A stretch of DNA of 64,000 nucleotides from Nocardia sienata NBRC 100364 (GCF_001613205.1 NZ_BDBX01000052.1:1-64000); one strand, 5' to 3'; counted from the first letter of the stretch, positions 9,360-18,513 are shown. Numbers and translations: made by a program. Notes: generated from the letters alone by a model not told the origin.

Positions 9360-9613
9360 GACACCGTCTTACTCCTACCGAGTGACAAGAAGGGGGATAT
9401 CGGGCAGCGCGGGACGAGCGGTCCGCCCGCGAACCGAGGATGCGCGGCCCGCGACGTGAGCCATGGGACGCCGGGCTCCCCGAACCGGAGCAGCCGGTGG
9501 CGGGGCGGGCTCCGCCACAGCGGAGTCACCACGCGGCGCAGGACCGACCGCCGACCCATCCGGATCCGCCGAGTCGGGAAGGAAATCCGGACTGCCCGCC
9601 TAGGCTGGATCTC

Positions 9614-12421
9614 GTGACCGACCACGACGCACGACGGGACACACTCGCACGGCAGCTGCGTGCGCGGATCGGTAACGAGACGGTGGATATCTCGCACCGA
9701 CGGCGGGTGGAGTACTCCTCGGACGCCTCGAACTACCGGGTGCTGCCCGAAGCGGTGATCTTTCCCCGGTCCGACGACGATGTGGCGGCCGTACTGGAGG
9801 TCGCGCGGAGCGAGGGTACGGCCGTGACCCCGCGGGGCGGCGGCACCTCGGTCGCCGGCAATGCGGTAGGTCCCGGCATCGTCCTCGATTTCAGCAGGCA
9901 TATGACCGGTATCACCGAGATAGATCCGGATCGGCGGACCGCCCGGGTGCAACCGGGCGTGGTGCTGTCGGAGCTGCAGCGCCGGGCCCGGGAACACGGG
10001 CTGCGTTTCGGCCCGGACCCCTCCACTCAGAATCGCTGCACCCTCGGCGGAATGATCGGCAACAACGCCTGCGGTCCGCACGCCATCGCGTGGGGTCGCA
10101 CCTCCGACCGGGTCCGGGAGCTGCGGATCATCGACGGTACCGGCGCGTTCCGCCGCCTCGCCGATTCGCTGGACGAGGTCCCCGGCCTACCGGAGTTCAC
10201 CACCAGATCACTCGCCGTGCTGCGCACCGACCTGGGCCGGTTCGACCGGCAGGCATCGGGCTACGGGCTCGAATACCTGCTTCCGGAACGTGGCGGCTCG
10301 GTGGCCGGTTCATTCGTCGGCGCCGAGGGCACCTGCGGTGTGCTGCTCGAAGCCGAGGTGGAACTGGTGCCGATTCCGGCGGCGACCCTGCTGGTCGTAC
10401 TCGGTTACCCCGATCTGGCGACCGCCGCCGACGATATCGCCGCGGTGGTCTCGGTCGCGCCGGTGGCGGTCGAGGGTATCGATGCCCGGCTGATCGAAAT
10501 GGTGCGCGCGCACGGCCGGCGGGTCCCCGAGCTGCCGCGCGGCAGCGGCTGGCTTTTCGTGGAGCTGGCGGGGGAGAACGCGGCCGCCACCCACGCCGCC
10601 GCCCGCCGATTGTGTGCGGCGACGGGTGCGCTGGACAGCCGGATCATCGAAGATCCCGGCGCCGCGGCCGCGCTGTGGCGGATCCGGGCCGACGGCGCCG
10701 GTCTGGCCGGCCGCACCCGCGACGGTGAGCCCGCCTGGCCGGGCTGGGAGGACGCGGCGGTTCCGCCCGCCCGGCTCGGCGCCTATCTGCGCGATTTCGA
10801 TGAGCTGACCCGCGAGCACAAGGTCGACGGAATGCTCTACGGGCATATCGGCGACGGCTGTATCCATGTGCGCCTGGACCTGCCCATCGCCACCGCACCG
10901 GAACGGTTCCGCGCCTTCCTGACCGACGCGGCACATCTGGTGGTGGGCCACGGCGGTTCGCTCAGCGGGGAGCACGGCGACGGCCGGGCCCGTTCGGAAC
11001 TGCTGGAGATCATGTACTCCCCTGAGGTTCGTGCGGTCTTCGCCGGTTACAAGGCGCTGTTCGATCCCGCCAACCTCCTCAACCCGGGCGTGCTGGTGCA
11101 TCCGCGTCCGCTCGACGCCGATCTGCGACTGGCGGGTCTACCACCGCTGCCGCGCGCGGGTGGTTTCGCCTTCGCCGGTGACGCCGGGGATCTGACCACC
11201 GCGGTGCACCGCTGCGTCGGAGTGGGCAAATGCCGGGCCGATACGCGTGACACCGGCGGTTTCATGTGCCCCTCCTATCTGGTGACGGCCGATGAGAAGG
11301 ACACCACTCGGGGCCGCGCCCGGGTACTGCAGGAGGTGGTCCGGGGAGAGCTCGACTGGGCCGCGCCCGCGGTGGCCGAATCGCTGGATCTGTGCCTGTC
11401 CTGCCGGGCCTGCGGTACGGACTGCCCGGCGGGTGTCGATATGGCGACCTACAAAGCCGAGACGCTCTACCGCCGCTATCGCGGCCGGCCGCGTCCCCGC
11501 GACCACTACACACTGGGTATGCTCCCGCGCTGGCTGGCCGGCGCCACCCGGGTGCCGCGGCTGGTCAACGCGCTGGCCGGCGCCGGACCGATGCGCCGGC
11601 TCGGGATGCGGGCCGCGGGGCTGGACCCACGCCGGGAGGTGCCGGAGCTCGCGCCGCGTTCCTTCCGGCGGATCTGGCGCCGAGAAGCGGAAAAGCAGCA
11701 GGTGGATAAGCCGGATCCGCCGACTGTGATGCTGTGGGTGGACACTTTCACCAATGCCTTCGATCCGGATATCGCCGTGGCGGCGGTGCGCCTGCTCAAT
11801 TCACTCGGTTACCGCGTGGTCGTGCCGCGCCGGCAGGTGTGCTGCGGTTTGACCTGGATCAGCACCGGGCAGCTGGACGGCGCCCGAGCACGGCTGCGTG
11901 CCACGCTCGATGCCCTCGAAGATCATGTGCGGGCCGGTGGGCAGGTGATCGGTCTGGAACCCTCCTGCACCGCCGCGTTGCGCGCCGACCTGCCGGAATT
12001 GCTGCCCGGGGATCCGCGTTCCCGGCCGGTCGCCGCCGCGGTCCGCACGCTCGCCGAGTTCCTCACCGCGCAACCGGACTGGCGTCCGCCGCGCTACCCC
12101 GGCCGGTCGATGGTTGTCCAGCCGCATTGCCATCATCACTCGGTGCTGGGCTTCGATGCCGATCGCCGAATATTTGCCCAGATGGGGGTAAGTATGACCG
12201 AGATCGCAGGATGCTGCGGTCTCGCGGGTAATTTCGGTATGCAGAAAGGGCATTACGAGATTTCGACGGCGGTGGCGGGCAACGGAATACTGCCGGCGAT
12301 GGAGAGTGCCGAACCGGATGCCCTCGTGGTCGCCGACGGATTCTCCTGCCGCACCCAGGTCGCTCAGCTCACCGCCCGGCGCGGCCGGCATCTGGCGCAA
12401 GTCCTGCTGGGAGACAATTGA
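9614..12421 (+). CDS. FAD-linked oxidase fused to 4Fe-4S and CCG domains (GlcD/YdiJ-type dehydrogenase)
   Basis: A 935-residue multidomain flavoprotein of the kind that oxidises D-2-hydroxy acids and passes electrons to the membrane. Order: PCMH-type FAD domain (TPRGGGTSVAGNAVGPG, GLRFGPDPSTQNRCTLGGMIGNNACG), FAD-oxidase C domain (YGHIGDGCIHVRLDLP, LSGEHGDGRARSELL), a Cys region (Cys534, 540, 552), a 4Fe-4S site CLSCRACGTDCP (Cys594, 597, 600, 604), and two CCG half-repeats (RRQVCCGLTW, AGCCGLAGNFGMQKGHYE). GTG 9614 is preferred to longer starts because family similarity begins just after it; its ribosome site is weak. It diverges from dinB. The exact hydroxyacid is unknown; D-lactate or 2-hydroxyglutarate are candidates. 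Confidence 0.9.
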   Translation: MTDHDARRDTLARQLRARIGNETVDISHRRRVEYSSDASNYRVLPEAVIFPRSDDDVAAVLEVARSEGTAVTPRGGGTSVAGNAVGPGIVLDFSRHMTGITEIDPDRRTARVQPGVVLSELQRRAREHGLRFGPDPSTQNRCTLGGMIGNNACGPHAIAWGRTSDRVRELRIIDGTGAFRRLADSLDEVPGLPEFTTRSLAVLRTDLGRFDRQASGYGLEYLLPERGGSVAGSFVGAEGTCGVLLEAEVELVPIPAATLLVVLGYPDLATAADDIAAVVSVAPVAVEGIDARLIEMVRAHGRRVPELPRGSGWLFVELAGENAAATHAAARRLCAATGALDSRIIEDPGAAAALWRIRADGAGLAGRTRDGEPAWPGWEDAAVPPARLGAYLRDFDELTREHKVDGMLYGHIGDGCIHVRLDLPIATAPERFRAFLTDAAHLVVGHGGSLSGEHGDGRARSELLEIMYSPEVRAVFAGYKALFDPANLLNPGVLVHPRPLDADLRLAGLPPLPRAGGFAFAGDAGDLTTAVHRCVGVGKCRADTRDTGGFMCPSYLVTADEKDTTRGRARVLQEVVRGELDWAAPAVAESLDLCLSCRACGTDCPAGVDMATYKAETLYRRYRGRPRPRDHYTLGMLPRWLAGATRVPRLVNALAGAGPMRRLGMRAAGLDPRREVPELAPRSFRRIWRREAEKQQVDKPDPPTVMLWVDTFTNAFDPDIAVAAVRLLNSLGYRVVVPRRQVCCGLTWISTGQLDGARARLRATLDALEDHVRAGGQVIGLEPSCTAALRADLPELLPGDPRSRPVAAAVRTLAEFLTAQPDWRPPRYPGRSMVVQPHCHHHSVLGFDADRRIFAQMGVSMTEIAGCCGLAGNFGMQKGHYEISTAVAGNGILPAMESAEPDALVVADGFSCRTQVAQLTARRGRHLAQVLLGDN

Positions 12422-12451
12422 TTCCGGGCGAACCCAGGGATTTCGCGATAC

Positions 12452-12489
12452 CGAAGAGCGGCCGACCGCGAAAGGCCGGCCGCTCTTCG
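12452..12489. terminator. Bidirectional hairpin terminator
   Basis: Perfect 12-base arms CGAAGAGCGGCC (12452-12463) and its complement (12478-12489) lie between the FAD oxidase gene (plus) and the stop codon of the small minus-strand ORF at 12497. The placement suits termination from both sides. Confidence 0.7.
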
Positions 12490-12496
12490 TGAAGGC

Positions 12497-12601
12497 TCAG
12501 CTCCCGAACGGGAGGGTCCCGGGTGGTATCTCGTAGCCGGAACTACCGGCGAAAACCGAACCCCAGAGATCGAGTATCCAATTGAGCGCTTCGGTGATCA
12601 T
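12497..12601 (-). CDS. 34-residue amphipathic small protein with strong ribosome site
   Basis: ATG 12601 sits 5 bases after a perfect GGAGG (complement of 12607-12611) and opens a 34-codon ORF ending in TGA at 12497. The protein begins MITEALNWILDLWGSVFAGS, a Trp/Leu-rich stretch that could form an amphipathic or membrane helix, and continues SGYEIPPGTLPFGS with a Gly/Pro-rich tail. Size and composition recall the very short exported or pore-forming peptides of mycolata, but no family is recognised. A bidirectional terminator directly downstream supports a real transcript. AT content is higher than in its neighbours. Confidence 0.6.
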   Translation of the reverse strand: MITEALNWILDLWGSVFAGSSGYEIPPGTLPFGS

Positions 12602-12697
12602 AAAAACCTCCAGTCACGGCATAAACCACATATTTGCTCAACGGCGTCTTCATCGCCGGGCACTCGGAGGGCGTTACTCCGGGCAGCGCACAATGAC

Positions 12698-13645
12698 ATG
12701 GTGCCTGTCCGAACCCCGGGATCCACCGACGATGCGCGGGCGAGGCGGACCCTGTCCGCCGAAGCCCCGGTCCACCTCGCCCATACCCTCGCGCCGCTGC
12801 GCCGCGGGCCCGGCGACCCCTGTCACCAGATCACCCCGGACGGGGCGCACTGGCACACCTCGCGAATGCCGACCGGGCCGGTGACCTACCGGCTGGTCCA
12901 GGACGATCTGTCGGCCGTCACCGCGGACGCGTGGGGTGCGGGCGCCGCGGAGTTCCTCGACGGGCTCGATCGCATGCTGTGCCTGGACGAGAGGGTCGAC
13001 GATTTCGTGCCCATCCATCCCACGGTGGCGGCCGCGCACCAGCGGTATCCCGGGCTGCGGATGCTGCGCACCGGCCGGGTGCTCGAAGCGCTGATACCGG
13101 CGATCCTGGAGCAGAAGGTGACCATCGTCTCCGCGCATGCCGCGTGGCGCCGCCTGGTGCACCTCTTCGGTAGTCCGCCGCCCGGCCCGGCCCCGGCGGG
13201 TATGCGGGTACCGCCGGACGCGGCGACCTGGAGCCGCATCCCCTCATGGAGTTTCCACGGTGCCAATGTCGGGCCGCAGCGCAGCAGGACCATCGTCCGG
13301 GTGGCTCGCATAGCGGACTCGCTGGAGCGGATGACCGCGCTGCACCCGGCCGAGGCCGCACGCCGGCTCCGCACGATCGCCGGTATCGGGGAATGGACGG
13401 CCGCGGAGACGGCGCAGCGCGCTTTCGGCGACGCCGATGCGCTGTCGGTGGGTGATTTCCATCTGGCGTCGATCGTCGGCTGGACCCTGCTCGGTCGCGA
13501 TATGGACGATGCCGAGATGGTCGACTACCTCGAACCGGTACGTCCACATCGCTATCGCACCATCCGTCTGCTGGAGATCAGTGGGCAAGCTCGTAAGCCG
13601 CGGTTCGGTCCGCGCGCTCCGGTAACCGATCATCGCTGGCACTGA
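12698..13645 (+). CDS. HhH-GPD DNA glycosylase (AlkA / 3-methyladenine type)
   Basis: A base-excision repair glycosylase of 315 residues. The helix-hairpin-helix is LRTIAGIGEWTAAETAQRAFG, followed by GDADALSVGDFHLASIVGW, in which Asp of VGDFHL is the likely catalytic residue. Upstream EALIPAILEQKVTIVSA matches the conserved helix of the AlkA/OGG fold. The N-terminal 100 residues resemble the AlkA N-terminal beta domain. No 4Fe-4S cysteines are present, which argues against an EndoIII/MutY type. The start ATG 12698 lacks a clear ribosome site, and GTG 12701 is an equally possible start. Function as alkyl-purine glycosylase is inferred from the family. Confidence 0.85.
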   Translation: MVPVRTPGSTDDARARRTLSAEAPVHLAHTLAPLRRGPGDPCHQITPDGAHWHTSRMPTGPVTYRLVQDDLSAVTADAWGAGAAEFLDGLDRMLCLDERVDDFVPIHPTVAAAHQRYPGLRMLRTGRVLEALIPAILEQKVTIVSAHAAWRRLVHLFGSPPPGPAPAGMRVPPDAATWSRIPSWSFHGANVGPQRSRTIVRVARIADSLERMTALHPAEAARRLRTIAGIGEWTAAETAQRAFGDADALSVGDFHLASIVGWTLLGRDMDDAEMVDYLEPVRPHRYRTIRLLEISGQARKPRFGPRAPVTDHRWH

Positions 13646-13704
13646 CCGGTAAGGCGTCGCTTCCCGAGAGTTCTCGGGTTCCTGTTTCGCCGGAGCCGCC
13701 CGGA

Positions 13705-13725
13705 TCCGGCCGTTGAGCGGCCGGA
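13705..13725. terminator. Hairpin terminator between convergent genes
   Basis: TCCGGCCG and its perfect complement enclose TTGAG. It lies between the glycosylase stop (13645) and the stop of the small minus-strand gene (13746). A second short hairpin (CCCGAGA-GT-TCTCGGG) is at 13663-13678. Confidence 0.6.
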
Positions 13726-13745
13726 ACGACGGCGAAATCCGGTCG

Positions 13746-13946
13746 CTACTGGAGGGCGCGGTTGTCCAGTACGCAGCGACCCGCTTCCACCAGGGTGGCG
13801 CGTGCCCGCCGGCGGACCCGGCACTCGTCGACGGTGCAGTCCAGGTGCAACTGCATTGCCGAATGAGCTTGTTCGGGGGTCATCACGCCGGGATCGGCAC
13901 CGCAGGCGAGCAGGGTGGGGATCGGGGCGTCCAGATTCAACCGCAT
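13746..13946 (-). CDS. Conserved small actinobacterial protein, 66 residues
   Basis: Begins MRLNLDAPIPTLLACGADPG and contains HLDCTVDECRVRRRARATLVEAGR. ATG 13946 follows a perfect GGAGGT ribosome site, which decides it against an upstream in-frame ATG at 14021. Three cysteines (about residues 15, 37, 42) and a basic central stretch are visible. No catalytic motif is recognised. Small proteins of this kind appear in Nocardia and Rhodococcus genomes without assigned function; that resemblance is from memory and untested. It is transcribed alone, with a hairpin terminator downstream. Confidence 0.7.
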   Translation of the reverse strand: MRLNLDAPIPTLLACGADPGVMTPEQAHSAMQLHLDCTVDECRVRRRARATLVEAGRCVLDNRALQ

Positions 13947-14225
13947 CACACGACCTCCTTCTGAACCCGCGGTCGACTCCTGTTGTCCGCGGTGGTTTTC
14001 CGGGTGTGTACATACGACCAACAGCTCACCATAGGCCGAGAAGAACCTATATCGGGGGAGATTCGGCGAATTTAGCGGTACCGATTCGCGAAATTTCCTG
14101 TAGACGGGTGTAAACCCGACTCGGCCGGGGCTGCGCGTAGCATCGCGCTACATGCTTGTGGCGCCCGGCCCCGGGGCCCTCGACTCGAAATACGGCGATT
14201 TCCGCGGCGGTGAAGGAGAACCTGT

Positions 14226-14462
14226 ATGAGCATCGACAACGGTACGAAGGTGGACCTGTCCGGCGCCCATTGGGTGAGCGGCGGGACCGGGGAAGACGCC
14301 GCCACGCCGGGGGCCCACAGCGTCGAGATCGCGATGCTCGCCGACGGTCATGTCGGGATGCGCGACGGAAAGAACCCCGACGGTCCGGTACTCGTCTTCA
14401 CCCCGGGGGAGTGGGCGGCGTTCATCGCCGGCGTACGAGACGGCGAGTTCGATCGGCCGTGA
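14226..14462 (+). CDS. DUF397 domain protein
   Basis: A 78-residue protein ending KNPDGPVLVFTPGEWAAFIAGVRDGEFDRP, the hallmark C-terminus of DUF397. The N-terminus (LSGAHWVSGG) corresponds to the usual WxKSSxSG part. A good GAAGGAGAA ribosome site precedes the ATG. In actinomycetes DUF397 genes usually sit next to an XRE-family regulator and the pair resembles a toxin/antitoxin or developmental module. No such regulator is within view, so this is a solitary copy. Confidence 0.88.
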   Translation: MSIDNGTKVDLSGAHWVSGGTGEDAATPGAHSVEIAMLADGHVGMRDGKNPDGPVLVFTPGEWAAFIAGVRDGEFDRP

Positions 14463-14537
14463 GTCCTCCTCCACCCCGGTCGACCCGCCCGTGAGCACGG
14501 CGTTTGGCTCCATCCGGTAACGGGTAGACAACAATAT

Positions 14538-14735
14538 GTGGACCCAGGGATCAGAAATTCCCGTCCCCGGCTCCGCAAATTCGGGCCCGGCGACGCCGCC
14601 GCACGGTTGATCGTCGGCCTGCTGTTTGCGGCATCTGCGGTGGGCGTCTTCGTACTCACCGGCTCGGTGTTCTCGGCGTTGTTCGTCGGTGTGCTCGTGG
14701 GGCTGGTCGCGACCGGTGTGGTCGCGATGCTGTGA
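14538..14735 (+). CDS. Small two-helix membrane protein
   Basis: A 65-residue ORF. After a basic N-terminus (RPRLRKFG) two hydrophobic helices are visible: AARLIVGLLFAASAVGVFVL and FSALFVGVLVGLVATGVVAM. Start is GTG 14538; an overlapping ATG at 14536 is in another frame. The ribosome site is weak. No family is recognised. It converges with sdhB, with 18 bases between the stops. Confidence 0.5.
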   Translation: MDPGIRNSRPRLRKFGPGDAAARLIVGLLFAASAVGVFVLTGSVFSALFVGVLVGLVATGVVAML

Positions 14736-14753
14736 GCCGGCCGGTCGAATCGG

Positions 14754-15500
14754 TCAGCGCCGGAAGAGCTTGTTGCCGAGCCATACGATCGGATCGTATT
14801 TCCGATCGGCGACTCGCTCCTTCATCGGAATCAACGCATTGTCTGTGATCTTGATATTCTCCGGGCACACCTCGGTGCAGCATTTGGTGATATTGCAGTA
14901 GCCGAGCCCGTGCTGCTCCTGTGCGGCGTCCCTGCGATCGGCCACATCCAGCGGATGCATCTCCAGCTCCGCGATCCGCATGAGGTACCGCGGACCGGCG
15001 AAGGCTTCTTTGTTCTCGTCGTGGTCGCGCACCACATGGCAGGTGTTCTGGCACAGGAAGCATTCGATGCACTTGCGGAACTCCTGCGAGCGCTGCACAT
15101 CCACCTGCTGCATCCGGTACTGTCCCGGCTCCAGATCCGGCGGCGGTGTGAACGACGGGATTTCGCGTGCCTTCTTGTAGTTGTAGGAGACATCGGTCAC
15201 CAGGTCGCGGACCACCGGGAATGTGCGCAGTGGTGTCACAGTGACGACATCTTCCGGAGTGAAGGTAGACATACGGGTCATGCAGAGCAGTCGTGGCTTT
15301 CCGTTCACCTCGGCCGAACACGAACCGCATTTGCCCGCCTTGCAATTCCAGCGGACCGCGAGATCGGGCGCCTGAGTCGCCTGCAGGCGGTGGATGATGT
15401 CGAGGACCACTTCGCCCTCGTTCACCGCCACCGTGTAGTCCTGTAGTTCCCCGCCTTCGGTATCGCCGCGCCATATGCGGAACTGGGCGTCGTAACTCAT
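14754..15500 (-). CDS. sdhB: Succinate dehydrogenase/fumarate reductase iron-sulfur subunit
   Basis: A 248-residue subunit that carries electrons from the flavoprotein to the membrane quinone site. The 2Fe-2S domain shows RWNCKAGKCGSCSAEVNGKPRLLC. The C-terminal domain shows CIECFLCQNTCHVVRD and CTEVCPENIKI for the 4Fe-4S and 3Fe-4S clusters. It is the last gene of the operon; its ATG lies 4 bases after the sdhA stop, so the two are tightly coupled. The order anchor-flavoprotein-FeS matches mycobacterial Sdh1 (Rv0249c-Rv0247c). Confidence 0.95.
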   Translation of the reverse strand: MSYDAQFRIWRGDTEGGELQDYTVAVNEGEVVLDIIHRLQATQAPDLAVRWNCKAGKCGSCSAEVNGKPRLLCMTRMSTFTPEDVVTVTPLRTFPVVRDLVTDVSYNYKKAREIPSFTPPPDLEPGQYRMQQVDVQRSQEFRKCIECFLCQNTCHVVRDHDENKEAFAGPRYLMRIAELEMHPLDVADRRDAAQEQHGLGYCNITKCCTEVCPENIKITDNALIPMKERVADRKYDPIVWLGNKLFRR

Positions 15501-15504
15501 CCGC

Positions 15505-17475
15505 TCACGCCTCCTTGCTGTCCGATTCGCCGCCCGCGGGCGTGGACCCGGCCGCGGCGCCGTTCACCGCGGCCGGATGGCCCGCGAGTTCGGCTGGGGT
15601 GTAGTACTTCTCCAGCTCGCCGAAATCGAAGAGAGCGAGTAGTTCGCCCCGCATCGGCGGCTGATCCTGCACGGTCACCGAAATATCGGGGACGGCTGCG
15701 ACTCCGGCGCCGTCGGTGGCGCAGACGAGTAGTTTGTTGCGCCACTGCGGGTCCATACCCGGGTGGTCGTCGCGGGTGTGCCCGCCGCGGCTCTCGGTGC
15801 GTAGCAGCGCGGCTTGCGCCACGCACTGGCTGACCAGCAGCATGTTCCGCATATCGAGGGCGAGATGCCAGCCCGGGTTGAACTGCCGGTGCCCCTCGAT
15901 GGTGACGTGCGCGAACCGGTCGCGCAGCGCATCGAGCCGCGAGATCGCCTCGCGGACCTCGTGTTCCTTGCGGATGATGCCGACAAGATCGTTCATGGTC
16001 TGCTGCAAATCGGTGTGCAGGGTGTACGGGTTCTCCCCGGAGGCACCTTCCGGCGGATCGAACGGGGCGAGCGCGGACTGGGCCGCCGCCGCGACATCGG
16101 TGTCGGCCACCCGCGGCCGCTCGACGAGCCCTGCGACGTACTCGGCCGCGCCCAGCCCCGCCCGCCGGCCGAAGACCAGCAGGTCCGACAGGGAGTTGCC
16201 GCCGAGCCGGTTGGACCCGTGCATACCGCCCGAGCATTCACCGGCGGCGAAGAGGCCCGGTACGTGTGCCGCGCCGGTATCCGGATCCACCTCGATACCG
16301 CCCATCACATAGTGACAGGTGGGCCCGACCTCCATCGGTTCCTTTGTGATGTCCACATCGGCCAGTTCCTTGAACTGGTGGTGCATCGACGGCAACCGGC
16401 GGATGATCTCGTCCGGGCCGAGTCGCGAGGCGATATCCAGGTAGACCCCGCCGTGTTCGGTACCCCGGCCGGCCTTGACCTCTTCGTTGATGGCGCGGGC
16501 CACTTCGTCGCGGGGCAGCAGATCAGGGGTGCGGCGCGCCGAATCGTTGTCGCGCAGCCATTGATCGGCCTCTTCCTCGCTCTCGGCGTACTGCCCTTTG
16601 AAGACCGCCGGAATGTAATCGAACATGAACCGTTTGCCGTCGGTGTTCTTCAGCACGCCGCCGTCACCGCGGACGCCCTCGGTGACGAGGATGCCCTTCA
16701 CACTCGGCGGCCACACCATCCCGGTGGGATGGAACTGCAGGAACTCCATATTGATCAGCCGGGCGCCGGCCCGCAGCGCCAGGGCGTGGCCGTCGCCGGT
16801 GTACTCCCAGGAGTTCGAGGTCACCTTGTAGGACTTTCCGATTCCGCCCGTGGCCAGAACGACCGCGGGGGTCTCGAACAGGATGAAGCGGCCGGATTCG
16901 CGCCAGTAGCCGAAGGCGCCGCTGATCCGGTCACCGTCTTTGAGCAGATCCGTGATGGTGCATTCGGCGAAAACCTTGATCCGTGACTCGTAGTCACCGG
17001 TCTGCGCGTAGTCCTCCTGCTGCAGCGAGACGATCTTCTGCTGCATGGTGCGGATCAGTTCGAGCCCCGTACGGTCACCCACATGCGCCAGCCGCGGATA
17101 GGTGTGTCCACCGAAGTTGCGCTGGCTGATCCGGCCGTCGGCGGTCCGGTCGAACAGGGCGCCGTAGGTTTCCAGCTCCCAGACGCGGTCGGGGGCCTCC
17201 CGGGCGTGTAGTTCGGCCATGCGCCAGTTGTTCAGGAATTTGCCGCCGCGCATGGTGTCGCGGAAATGGGTCTGCCAGGTGTCCTTCTCGTTGGCGTTGC
17301 CCATCGCCGCCGCGCAGCCACCCTCGGCCATCACGGTATGGGCCTTGCCGAACAACGATTTGCACACCACCGCCACCGAGAGGCCGTGTTCCCGGGCTTC
17401 GATCACCGCGCGTAATCCGGCGCCGCCGGCACCGATCACCACGACGTCGTAGGTGTGCCGCTCCACTTCGGGCAT
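15505..17475 (-). CDS. sdhA: Succinate dehydrogenase/fumarate reductase flavoprotein subunit
   Basis: The catalytic flavoprotein, 656 residues. An N-terminal FAD-binding GAGGAGLRAVIEA follows the first strand. KSLFGKAHTVMAEGGCAAAM contains the region for covalent FAD attachment. The substrate-site segment SNRLGGNSLSDLLVFGRRAG and the HPTGM motif are present. The C-terminal domain ends in a Pro/Ala/Gly-rich tail. It oxidises succinate to fumarate, or the reverse, at the inner face of the membrane. It lies between the anchor gene (15 bases upstream) and sdhB. Its length and gene order fit the Sdh1 type of mycobacteria rather than classical SdhCDAB. Confidence 0.95.
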   Translation of the reverse strand: MPEVERHTYDVVVIGAGGAGLRAVIEAREHGLSVAVVCKSLFGKAHTVMAEGGCAAAMGNANEKDTWQTHFRDTMRGGKFLNNWRMAELHAREAPDRVWELETYGALFDRTADGRISQRNFGGHTYPRLAHVGDRTGLELIRTMQQKIVSLQQEDYAQTGDYESRIKVFAECTITDLLKDGDRISGAFGYWRESGRFILFETPAVVLATGGIGKSYKVTSNSWEYTGDGHALALRAGARLINMEFLQFHPTGMVWPPSVKGILVTEGVRGDGGVLKNTDGKRFMFDYIPAVFKGQYAESEEEADQWLRDNDSARRTPDLLPRDEVARAINEEVKAGRGTEHGGVYLDIASRLGPDEIIRRLPSMHHQFKELADVDITKEPMEVGPTCHYVMGGIEVDPDTGAAHVPGLFAAGECSGGMHGSNRLGGNSLSDLLVFGRRAGLGAAEYVAGLVERPRVADTDVAAAAQSALAPFDPPEGASGENPYTLHTDLQQTMNDLVGIIRKEHEVREAISRLDALRDRFAHVTIEGHRQFNPGWHLALDMRNMLLVSQCVAQAALLRTESRGGHTRDDHPGMDPQWRNKLLVCATDGAGVAAVPDISVTVQDQPPMRGELLALFDFGELEKYYTPAELAGHPAAVNGAAAGSTPAGGESDSKEA

Positions 17476-17490
17476 AGCCGTGCAAACTCC

Positions 17491-18324
17491 TCAGTCGATG
17501 ATGCGAAGATCGGATATCGTGCCGCCGGCCACCAACATCACGTAGAAGTCGGTGAGTACGAGAGTGCCCAGCGTGGTCCAGGCGAGCTGCATATGCCTGG
17601 TGTTGAGTTTGGAGACCTGCGTCCAGAACCAGTACCGCACCGGATGCGCGGAGAAATGTTTGAGCCGTCCGCCCGCGATATGCCGGCAGGAATGGCAGGA
17701 CAGGGTGTAGGCCCACAGCAGGATCACATTGCCGGTGATGATCAGACTGCCCAGACCCATCCCGAACCCGCCGGTCTTGCCGTGGTAGGCGATGATCGCG
17801 TCGTAGGTGTTGACCAGCGAGATGATCACCGCCACATAGAAGAAATAGCGGTGGGCGTTCTGGATGATCAGTGGCAGCCGGGTCTCCCCGGTGTACTTCG
17901 CATGGGGTTCGGCCACCGCGCAGGCCGGCGGTGAGAACCACACCGACCGGTAGTAGGCCTTGCGGTAGTAGTAGCAGGTGAGCCGGAACCCGAGCAGGAA
18001 CGGCAGCACCAGGAACCCGAGTGGCAGGAACATCGGCAGATCGCCGAACGGAGTGCCGAAGTGACTCGCGCCCTCGACGCAGGAGGTGCTCAGGCAGGGC
18101 GAGTAGAACGGCGTCAGGTAGTGGTAGTCGGGTACCCAATAGGCCGTGCGCACAAAGGATCTGATGGTCGCGTAGACGACGAACGCGGCCAGCCCGATCA
18201 CCGTGATCAGGGGCGGTAGCCACCATCGATCCGTGCGTAGGGTCCGGGTGGTGATCCGGGCCCGGGTCCTGCTGAATACGCCTGTACCCGCTTCGGGAGC
18301 GGTTGTGGTCGTTGCGGCACTCAC
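17491..18324 (-). CDS. Succinate dehydrogenase membrane anchor (Sdh1-type)
   Basis: A 277-residue integral membrane protein with about five hydrophobic helices (for example WLPPLITVIGLAAFVVYATI, FLPLGFLVLPFLLGFRLTCYYY, LIITGNVILLWAYTL). Several histidines within or beside helices (NAHRYFF, CHSCRHI) could ligate heme or quinone. Its place before sdhA and its length match the Rv0249c-type anchor. Start is assigned to GTG 18324, which overlaps the TGA of a 13-codon upstream ORF (GTGA), so translation is probably coupled. A longer in-frame start at 18399 has no ribosome site. Confidence 0.82.
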   Translation of the reverse strand: MSAATTTTAPEAGTGVFSRTRARITTRTLRTDRWWLPPLITVIGLAAFVVYATIRSFVRTAYWVPDYHYLTPFYSPCLSTSCVEGASHFGTPFGDLPMFLPLGFLVLPFLLGFRLTCYYYRKAYYRSVWFSPPACAVAEPHAKYTGETRLPLIIQNAHRYFFYVAVIISLVNTYDAIIAYHGKTGGFGMGLGSLIITGNVILLWAYTLSCHSCRHIAGGRLKHFSAHPVRYWFWTQVSKLNTRHMQLAWTTLGTLVLTDFYVMLVAGGTISDLRIID

Positions 18325-18362
18325 TGGTCGATGCCTCGCTGATCGGCGGTGCGGGTGGTCAT
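18321..18362 (-). CDS. 13-codon leader ORF of the sdh operon
   Basis: ATG 18362 follows a perfect GGAGGT and encodes MTTRTADQRGIDQ. Its TGA shares four bases (GTGA) with the GTG start of the membrane anchor. The anchor has no ribosome site of its own, so ribosomes would reinitiate after the leader. The alternative is that leader and anchor were one ORF separated by a frameshift, but the strict GTGA overlap favours coupling. Confidence 0.55.
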   Translation of the reverse strand: MTTRTADQRGIDQ

Positions 18363-18513
18363 GGGTACCTCCGCGATCGAATGTGATGCTGAGCACCATA
18401 CGCCCGCCCTGCTATCGAACGAGCAGGGTCCGCGCAATCTCGGTCGCTTCGAGGGTGGGTGATTTGCGCCACATTTACTGCCGATCTTGCTCGGGTGAAC
18501 CCATCGCAAACGA

